Below are positions 56,540 to 64,000 of a stretch of DNA of 64,000 nt, in pieces. The stretch lies in assembly GCA_022414725.1 (NCBI GenBank), contig CM039462.1, positions 183,670,386 to 183,734,385 on the forward strand. The letters run 5' to 3'. A program made the translations under genes and the position numbers. Below the pieces are notes generated by a model. That model was not told the DNA's origin and ran no database searches. It was given only the letters and a program-made list of their open reading frames with translations. How positions within the stretch are numbered: position 1 is the stretch's first letter; each line of letters starts with the position of its first letter. This stretch comes from Microglena sp. YARC (lineage: Eukaryota > Chlorophyta > Chlorophyceae > Chlamydomonadales > Chlamydomonadaceae).

Positions 56540-57195
56540 CACAAGTACGCTATCCAAAGCCAGCTGCGGCTTGTGCAAGTACACTCTCCAGAGACAGTGG
56601 GCCAGCTGCGACTTGCACGTGTACGCTCTCCAAAGACAGTGGGCCAGCTGCGGCTTAAGCAAGTACACTCTACAGAGACATTGGGCCAGCTGCGACTTGC
56701 GCAAGTACACTCTACAGAGACAGTGGGCTAGCTGCGACTTGCACGTGTACGCTCTCCAAAGACAGTGGGCCAGCTGCGGCTTACGCAAGTATACTCTACA
56801 GAGACAGTGGGCCAGCTGCGACTTGCGCAAGTACACTCTCCAGAGGCAGTGGGCTAGCTGCAGCTTGCATGTGTATGCTCTCCAGAGACAGTGGGCCAGC
56901 TGCGGCTTACGCAAGTACACTCTCCATAGACAGTGGGCCAGCTGCGGCTTACGCAAGCACACTCTCCATAGACAGTGGGCCAGCTGCGCCTTGTGCAAGT
57001 ACACCCTCCAGAGACAGTGGGCTAGCTGCGGCTTGCGCAAATTCACTCTCCAGAGACAGTGGGCTAGCTGCGGCTTGCATGTGTACGCTCTCCAAAGACA
57101 GTGGGCCAGCTGCGGCTTGCGCAAGTACACTCTCCAAAGACAGGTGGCCAGCTGCGGCTTGCGCAAGTGCACTCTCCAGAGACAGTGGGCCAGCT
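56540..57195 (+). repeat. 42-bp minisatellite, about 15 copies, open on both strands
   Basis: Unit AGACAGTGGGCCAGCTGCGG, CTTGCGCAAGTACACTCTCC, AG. As 42 is a multiple of three, both strands stay open (+ strand QWASCGLRKYTLQR; - strand LRKPQLAHCLWRVY). No start context, splice sites or non-repeat flanking protein supports expression. Confidence 0.9.
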
Positions 57196-57199
57196 GAGG

Positions 57200-60075
57200 A
57201 GCTGTGATTGACTGATTTTATTGTATTCTTTTCCATCCAGTTTGCTACCACGTCGTGACGGGGTTTAGGATTTAGGGGCAGTTCATTGCCATTCAGTTTT
57301 CTGCCAACCCTGAACCCCATTCAGTTTGCTACCATGCAAACCATGACCATTTAGTTTGCCACATAAGCAATTGCCATTTATTTTTCTCCTAAGCTGAACA
57401 TTATATATCGGTACCCAGGACCATTTATACACCCCGCTCTATCACTACTCCCTCTCATAGAGCAGCCCGCACTCGTGGCTAAGTATCAGGATATGTTACA
57501 CAAATTATCTGAGGGCTTTGAACAACCCTATTCATGTGTATACCCTATGAATGATCCGAGGGCTTTGAACAACCCTGGTCATATGTATACCCTATAAATG
57601 ATCCGAGGGCTTGGAACAACCCTCAGGGCCTGAGGCCCTTGTCATGTGTATACATTATTTGATATTTAATTTTGATGTTTTGCCTGGTTTGCCTTAATGT
57701 TTTGCCTGGTTTGCCTTAATTTTGATGTTTTGCCTGGCAATTAAAATTCTGTTAGGTTGATTGCATCCGGTGCAGTATGTAATCGAACTTGAGATTGAAT
57801 ATCGTACATGGCTCCAGCCCGAGGGCAAGCACTATGTTTGGCTATTGGCCAGTTGGCCACCCCTGGACTGCAACAAATGAATGCATGTCCGGTTCCTGGG
57901 CCATATAAATAGGTTTCCTTCAGTTTTACTTATGGGTGGATTGGGTGCCCGTTTATCAACCTTTGCCAAGCAACTGGCGGACAAAGTCCACTCTAACTCT
58001 AGCTTTTAAAGTCCACTCCCACTCTAACTCTAGCTTTTAAAGTGGAGACCCAACAGGGCTCAATACCAGGGGATTAGCAATTTCCCTGGTTCTCCTTGTT
58101 TTAGATCTAGCCAAGGGGCTCAGATCTTCTAACAAGGAGACTCTTTTATGGTGACTACTGCTAGCTCCGGCTTACGCAGTGGTGCCCTTAACTTCACGTC
58201 CTTAGAGTGGCACATTACTCGGATGTAACCATTTCAATTTCAATATCAATGTGGGCTGGAAGTGTTCAAATCTGTAGCAGGGATCTAAGGTCCATAAAAA
58301 AATAGAAGCTAGCTGTAAGAAAGAGGAATCATACAAACACAAGCATACCGTGCTATGTCAGGATATATCCCGAAGAATACAAATCTCAGTGCATCCAGAA
58401 AAGCAAACGGCTCTGCTCTTTGTGCTTGCAAACTTGACCTTGACCTTGACCTTGGTTACATAGCTTCAGCCAGAAATTTGGCTGCTCGCCGTCTTCGGCA
58501 ATATAAACATGATTACCAGGAAAATGTAAACTCGAACAAATCACTTACTTACACAGAGCATGTGAAAAATTGTTGAATTTGAACTTGGTGCGAAAATACT
58601 GGGTACTTGCCAAGCGTACTGATCAGGGAATTAAATGGGGGAAGTGAACGTTATCAAAACAATCAGACATCTAACCATTTGTTTTTAGGGATACCAACCC
58701 ACAACCAAACGAACGTTCACCACTACCCCTGTTGACCACGGCAGACAAGCTCTAGGTGTGTTCAAAAGTATCAGTCGCTTCCGAAATAAAGTAACCTATG
58801 GAGCCTGTCTACATATTTCGTCACCCACACTGTGCCATTCTGGGAGTTCGGGGTCCAAACATACAGCGCTAGGTAAAACCTTTCTCTAATAACCGAGCCA
58901 AGTCCAGTGGTGACGTTTTTCCGGGTGATCTATTGCGAGGCTCCAAACCTATTTCCACACTTTAGCGCTTTCCGGACCTCCGCAGCGTGTTTGGGCATGG
59001 AGGGATACAGATGTTTCTCACATGGTGGGTATACTAGACTCATCTTGCATGCACATGTGGCACCCATTCAAATTGGAACTGACTTTTGAGGATGGAGCTA
59101 CATGCAATGGGTCAAGTGCTCATATAGGGGCCTACATGCTGGGGTCCATACCCATTTAGGTTAATGTGTGTGCCCACGACACACACCAGCATCAGAGTAG
59201 CACAACATGCTTACCAGTCTGACCCCCCAAGTACAACTATGGAGGCAACAATACATTTGGGGCTGGTGTGCCTTGTGTAATATAGGGTACTTCTGACATG
59301 CCCCAACACCCGTGTTAATTTGACAATCCAAAGGGGAAAAATGGAGGAACTGGTTTACAGCTCCCTAGTAATTGCTTCACAACACATGATGACACATGCA
59401 TAATATAAGCCATCATTTGTGTTATATCCATAAATGTCATCCAAGTGGTTTAGGAGGGTGGTTGACATATGGCAAATTTTATAAGATGACTAATACTTTT
59501 GAACAAGCCTACTCCCTGCCATGGTCGTTAGAGGCGGAATCAAGAAGATATTACTATCAAAACATACTTAATCCAATCTCTCCACACATGCATGGATACA
59601 CAGATTAATACATTGTTTGCCGTCTCCTCGGGTATGGCTGAACTTTGTATGGAACTTCAACTTGGTTACAATCGAAGTGAATTGTTACATGTATGGCATT
59701 TCAGCCAATTCTGGCTGCTCTCCATATGATTCCAAGTCCCCCCGTGCCACCAAGGATCATACTAGGCGGAGTATTATACTGTATAATTAAATGATAACTG
59801 TGGCACGAACTCAGGGCCCCCGTCAGAAAAACTATTGTTTGGGGTTCAGTTCATCAGTGCTTTCTCTTTTCAAGCCCTTCCTACACGGTTGGGCAAGTCC
59901 CTTTTTTTGCCTGTTTCCCCTACCCCTGGACCACAGGTTTGGGGTACTACTGAAATCTTGGGGCTTAGCCCAATGAACAGCTCGGCTATCTACCTACCTA
60001 TTGCAGATCGTATCCGAAGAGAATGCTTAGTGTTTGATATATTTTGATTGTTTATTAACGTTTTAAAATTGTACT
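57200..60075. other. Gene-poor stretch
   Basis: No gene can be supported. It holds a GTTTGC(T/C)(A/C)C-type short repeat (57,240-57,370), a triple GA(T)CCGAGGGCTT(T/G)GAACAA repeat (57,505-57,640), TTTTGCCTGGTTTGCCTTAA repeats (57,670-57,740), a copy of the 60-kb element end (58,152-58,248) and a dispersed-repeat copy at 58,440-58,510. Short open frames at 58,907 and 59,791 lack features I trust. Confidence 0.5.
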
Positions 60076-60079
60076 TTTC

Positions 60080-60903
60080 CGATATTGAAATTGAAATTCG
60101 TACATCCGTGTAATACGTTCACTCAAAGGACGTTAAGTTAAGGACACCATAGCGTAAGCCGGAGTTAGCTACTGTCACTGTTACTTTTTCGATATCCGTA
60201 TTCCGACCTGGGAAGTGTCGAATTGTCCCAGATAGTGTCTATCAGCTTAAACACTTCGAAAGTGGACAGATGCTTGCACGGTCAAACGCGCCAATCTATA
60301 CACGGAGATGAGAATGTTTACAGTGACTGGGGAACCACATAAGACACCAGCGGTGGAAGGGGTGGAAGCCTGGAACCTAATCAGGGTACAGGCTATACAG
60401 CGCGTGTCAGGGGACCAGGGGACGCAGCCTACAGGAAGCTGTCACTGTGCAGAAAAGCAGTTACTCTCTACAGCTATAGTTCTAAGGAAGTACAGTAGTA
60501 GTCACCAAGACATAAAACGATCGAGTGAACCGCAATTGATGCTGATAGTGTAAATTTTCTTCTTCTTTGAGTTGTAGTAAAAACGACGGTCACCTGTCAA
60601 ACTACACCCACCCTAGCCAAAAACGAGCTCTGCATGAGCCTCTAGTTTTGCTGCCTGGCTGACACATGGAATCTTAGTTGGGGGTCACTTAGGGATCGAC
60701 ACGGTCATTTCAGGCTGTATCGTATTTCCGGCTGTATTGTATTTCCGGCTGTATTGTATCGGCATCGGTGGTAATTCTTTTTACTGAGATGGTCCTACGG
60801 TGACTATAGCTAGCTCCGGCTTACGCTATGGTGTCCTTAACTCCACGTCCTGTGAGTAACTGTATTACACGGATGTAACCATTTCAATTTCAATTTCAAT
60901 ATC
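60080..60903. mobile_element. Inverted-repeat element, about 820 bp
   Basis: The left end CGATATTGAAATTGAAATTC, then ACATCCGTGTAATAC and GCGTAAGCCGGAGTTAGCTA, is matched inverted at 60,790-60,903 (TAGCTCCGGCTTACGC ... ATTTCAATTTCAATATCG). Arms are about 100 bp. The interior (60,290-60,550) is related to 23,425-23,690. A solo end lies at 58,152-58,248. No transposase is recognisable, so it is probably non-autonomous. Confidence 0.65.
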
Positions 60904-61269
60904 GCACCCTCATGAAGAATCATGTGCGCGTTCTAGCACCTTGAAGTCGCACTATGCACGCACGAAGGCCGAGCATTAGGGGCCTCGGGCACCCTGCTAC
61001 TTTGAATCAATTTCAATCAAAGCAGTCTTATCAAAAGTTGAATTTCAAATTTGAATTTCAAGCAAAGCAGTCTTATTACAATATGCTTGACCCAAGAGGA
61101 TTAGGACGGCCTTTGGTGGTTGGTGGTTGGCCTTTGGTGTTAGGCCCCAGTGCAAGCGAACGGGCTGGCCCCCTCACCCTCACGCCTCGTAAGAAGGCGT
61201 ACTGTTTATTTATTTAGGTAATGACAGCCTGCATGCATGGAGGTGTTAAGGCCAGCGTGCACGTAAGCT

Positions 61270-61345
61270 CAGTATAACTGGAACTTGGTCACATGGCTCC
61301 AGCCATTACAGCTGCTTGTGGTCTTTGGACGTAACATAATAAATT
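61270..61345 (+). repeat. Dispersed short repeat, diverged copy
   Basis: GGAACTTGGTCACATGGCTC, CAGCC(A)TTACAGCTGCTTGT resembles the satellite core at 51.9 kb. Confidence 0.45.
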
Positions 61346-61487
61346 CAAATCACTTATTAACTCGGGCTTAGGTGGTCTAGGCTAGTGTCACTGTTTATAT
61401 TTGGGGCTACGCGTAGCAGCTGCTAGGCAGCTCCTTTTCCCTGTCCTAGGGCCAAACCTTAAGCTAGCTAGTGCGTCTCGAAGCTGA

Positions 61488-61872
61488 TCTGACAGGCATC
61501 CCAGTGCAGCTAAAGGCTTTGGGCTTGGCTCAGTGGCTGGCTGATGGAGCTAACTGGAAGCTTCCATGCAGCTAAAGGCTTTGGGCTTGGCTCAGTGGCT
61601 GGCTGATGGAGCTAACTGGAAGCTGCCATGCAGCTAAAGGCTTAGGGCTTGGCTCAGTGGCTGGCTGATGGATCTGACTGGAAGCTGCCATGCAGCTAAA
61701 GGCTTTGGGCTTGGCTCAGTGGCTGGCTGATGGAGCTAACTGGAAGCTGCCATGCAGCTGAAGGCTTTGGGCTTGGCCCAGTGGCTGGCTGATGGATCTG
61801 ACTGGAAGCTGCCATGCAGCTAAAGGCTTTGGGCTTGGCTCAGTGGCTGGTTAATGGAGTTGGGTGGAAGCT
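61488..61872 (+). repeat. 62-bp minisatellite, about 6 copies
   Basis: Unit: GCAGCTAAAGGCTTTGGGCT, TGGCTCAGTGGCTGGCTGAT, GGAGCTAACTGGAAGCTGCC, AT. It lies downstream of the - strand gene's stop. Confidence 0.9.
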
Positions 61873-61974
61873 ACGACGCATACCGAAGAAAGAAACAGTG
61901 GCTGGTGTGGCTAAGCCACGCTAGTACTAGCGGATGCGCTGCATTCTGATCAGAATAGACTTGATCCAAGGTAA

Positions 61975-62070
61975 GCTCAAGTAGCCCATATCTTCGAGGT
62001 CCATCTCCTTGTCTCCCATGTACGCATGTACTGCCTCAGCAGGTGAAGGTACAGCCTCCTAGGCCGCTTC
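61975..62070 (-). pseudogene. Partial copy of the last exon, downstream of the stop
   Basis: The - strand encodes a diverged duplicate of the neighbouring exon's end (AEAVHAYMGDKEMDLEDMGY versus VEAAHAYMGDDEMDPEDMGY) and then runs on into unrelated sequence. It begins at a TAG (CTAGGAGGC) and has no upstream exon sequence. Confidence 0.65.
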
Positions 62071-62086
62071 CAGCCTGTACGTAAGC

Positions 62087-62554
62087 TCAGTAGTAGCCCA
62101 TGTCTTCAGGGTCCATCTCGTCGTCTCCCATGTACGCATGAGCTGCCTCAACAGGTGCAGGTACAGTCTCCTGTACCGCTTTCGGTGGCTCTGCCTCGCT
62201 CTGTCGGGGCGGGCGGGCGGCTAATAGATTAGGCCCCTTCGTTCGGGTGTACGCCTGTGTGGCACCTCCGTCAGCAGGGTTGGGCGGGGGTAGCATCTTC
62301 CCTGCCCCCGAGGCAGCTCCCATGTCACCCGGATCAGCAGACTCGCCTGCTGCTTTGTCTAACAGGGTCGGTTGATTCACAGCAGATGGTGGAGCAGCAG
62401 GAGCAGCAGCAGGGTCTGCTGATCCGCCCTCTTCGAGGCCTGTCGGGAGCCCTAGGTTGCGCTTGATGATGGTGTATAGGAGTCTGGTCTCTGCCGGGTC
62501 CTTGCTGCCACCCTTGAGTGTGGAGTTGACTCGGGTGGCATGTGCTTTCAATTC
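62087..62554 (-). CDS. 3' terminal exon of an unrecognised protein (155 residues visible)
   Basis: Acceptor CACCCCTGCAG|GAATTGAAAG at 62,555/62,554, phase 0 into ELKAHATRVNSTLKGGSKDP, TGA at 62,089-62,087. The first 35 or so residues are ordered and charged (ETRLLYTIIKRN). The rest is Ala/Pro/Gly-rich and probably disordered, ending in an acidic, aromatic tail (YMGDDEMDPEDMGYY). I do not recognise the family. No ATG is present in the exon and the upstream part of the gene was not found between here and the window end. The four partial copies upstream all repeat this exon's first 80-90 bp, which shows that this junction is used or was ancestral. Confidence 0.6.
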   Translation of the reverse strand, partial: ELKAHATRVNSTLKGGSKDPAETRLLYTIIKRNLGLPTGLEEGGSADPAAAPAAPPSAVNQPTLLDKAAGESADPGDMGAASGAGKMLPPPNPADGGATQAYTRTKGPNLLAARPPRQSEAEPPKAVQETVPAPVEAAHAYMGDDEMDPEDMGYY

Positions 62555-62574
62555 CTGCAGGGGTGGTGGTCAGG

Positions 62575-63530
62575 TGGTAGGAAGGTGGGTGATGATGATG
62601 ATGATGATGATGGTGGTGATGATGACGGTGATGATGGTGTAAAGGAGGTTGGTCTCTGCCGAGTCCTTGCTGCCACCCTTGAGTGTGGAGTTGACTCGTG
62701 TGGCATGTGCTTTCAATTCCTGCAGGGGTGGTGGTCAGGTGGTAGGAAGGTGGGTGATGATGATGATGATGATGATGATAATGATGATGATGGTGGTGGT
62801 GATGATGACGGTGATGATGGTGAAAAGGAGTTTGGTCTCTACCGGGTCCTTGCTGCTACCCTTGAGTGTGGAGTTGACTTGTGTGGCAGGTGCTTTCAAT
62901 TCCTACAGGGGTGGTGGTCAGGTGGTAGGGTGGTGGGTGATGATGATGATGGTGGTGGTGATGATGGTGGATAGGAACTTTGTCTCTGCCGGGTCCTTGC
63001 TGCCACCCTTGAGTGTGGAGTTGACTCGGGCGGCATGTGCTTTTAATTCTTGAAAGAGTGGTGGGTTATACAGGTGGTGATGCTGATGCTGGTGATCAGG
63101 TGGTAGGGTGGTGGGTGGTAGGTGGTAGGTGATGCTGATGCTGATGTTGATGATGGTTCATATGGGTGGTGATCAGGTGGTAGTTCGTGGGTGTGGTGAT
63201 GGTGATGGTGATGGTGATGGTGATGCTGGTGGTGATGGTGATGGTGATGCCGATGTTGATGATGGTTTATATGTATGGTGATCAGGTGGTAGTTTGTGGG
63301 TGGTAATGCTGATGCTGATGCTGATGATAATGATGTTGATGACGATGGTGGTGATGATGATGATGATGATGATGATAATGATGTTGATGACGATGCTGGT
63401 GATGATGATGATGATGATGATGATGATGGTGATGATGGTGTATAGGAGCTTTGTCTCTGCCGGATCCTTGCTGCCACCCTTGGGTGTGGAATTGACTCGG
63501 TTGGCACGTGCTTTTAATTCCTACAGGGGT
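62575..63530 (-). repeat. Acceptor-side partial copies of the 62,087-62,554 exon (four) with (GAT)n
   Basis: Copies at about 62,648-62,734, 62,832-62,909, 62,980-63,055 and 63,446-63,527 keep TG(C/T)AG|GAATTGAAAGCAC (one has TTTCAAG) through GGCAGCAAGGACTCGGCAGA-like sequence. Spacers are GATGATGAT/GGTGGTGAT, i.e. (CAT)n/(CAC)n on the transcript. Confidence 0.85.
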
Positions 63531-63549
63531 GGTGGGTAGTAGGTGGTGT

Positions 63550-64000
63550 ATTCAACCCAGGACCCCCAGTCCCTATCTCTCAAGGGGGACAGCTTGGCGA
63601 TTTTTGTTTTAGTTGTGTAAGGTATTTCACCCCATGAGGTGGGTCTCACGGCACAAACCAGCGACACCGAGGATTCCGTTCGAATGGAGTTGCCACTCCT
63701 ACAAAAGAGTAGGCACTCTTAGGGTCGACGGGAGATAGCGGCCCTCGACCAAACAAACATTCACGTTGCGACGGGCCCAAACCCTGAATGAATACATGAG
63801 AGCTGACTCACTGAACTAGACTAAACCCTGGATCAAACATGAGATCTGACTCACCGCACTAGACTAAACATCCCAATGGATATCCCACACTAGAAGCGAT
63901 TCACCCTTTTGAACTCATTGTTGATGTGCTTCCCATCCCTAGAAACAACGTGTGCCCTCATGAAGTCTTTCACGACAGCTGACTCGCCATTGTGAACACC
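63550..64000. other. Unassigned sequence to window end
   Basis: No coding exon recognised. A tandem pair AGAGCTGACTCACTGAACTAGACTAAA / AGATCTGACTCACCGCACTAGACTAAA (split by CCCTGGATCAAACATG) lies at about 63,798-63,870. It may be the far end of a repeat. Confidence 0.3.

Noticed and set aside
56451..57197. 248-residue Cys-containing repeat protein
   Set aside because: The frame exists only because the 42-bp unit is divisible by three; the opposite strand is equally open and there is no non-repeat protein sequence.

Overview
The window is nuclear DNA from a eukaryote, most likely a green alga (Chlorophyta; volvocine- or Dunaliella-like). This rests on many GT-AG introns, a plant/green-type cytochrome c1, a long hydroxyproline-rich (extensin/HRGP-like) glycoprotein, and a short TTTAGGG-like tract. 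The species assignment is inference. Coding sequence is sparse and most of the window is introns and repeats. Nearly all long open frames are repeat artefacts. Four genes can be supported by splice-site and phase logic.

Layout. (1) About 1.7-19.7 kb, + strand: a type I membrane HRGP with a signal peptide, a Cys-rich domain, more than 1,200 residues of Pro-rich stalk, a folded juxtamembrane ectodomain, one transmembrane helix and a short cytoplasmic tail. (2) 19.7-25.9 kb: intergenic dispersed repeats, a tRNA-derived SINE-like element, an inverted-repeat element and a 73-bp minisatellite. (3) 25,873-37,524, - strand: mitochondrial cytochrome c1, rebuilt completely as six exons with consistent phases, encoding 312 aa. 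(4) 37.5-38.6 kb: a divergent promoter region. (5) 38,632-51,016, + strand: an unrecognised multi-pass membrane protein, with first and last exons identified but the middle unresolved. (6) 51.0-61.5 kb: gene-poor, with a 4.5-kb array of a 112-bp satellite, a 42-bp minisatellite and an inverted-repeat element. (7) 62,087-62,554, - strand: the 3' terminal exon of an unrecognised gene whose upstream exons lie beyond the window or were not found.

The most striking structure is shared by all four genes. Their introns are built largely from tandem arrays of partial copies of the neighbouring exon ends. Acceptor-side arrays carry the 3' splice site plus the first part of the next exon. Donor-side arrays carry the last part of the previous exon plus the 5' splice site. 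In CYC1 every intron from 2 to 5 shows at least one such array, and introns 3 and 5 show both. Introns also have a strong polarity, G/GT-rich just after donors and C/CA-rich just before acceptors, on whichever strand is transcribed. The two ends of an intron could therefore pair. I know of no description of this combination and consider it the main candidate for something new here.

The genes are not an operon and share no obvious pathway. Very long homopolymer runs and several single-base frame breaks next to them suggest local sequence or assembly error as well as real instability.
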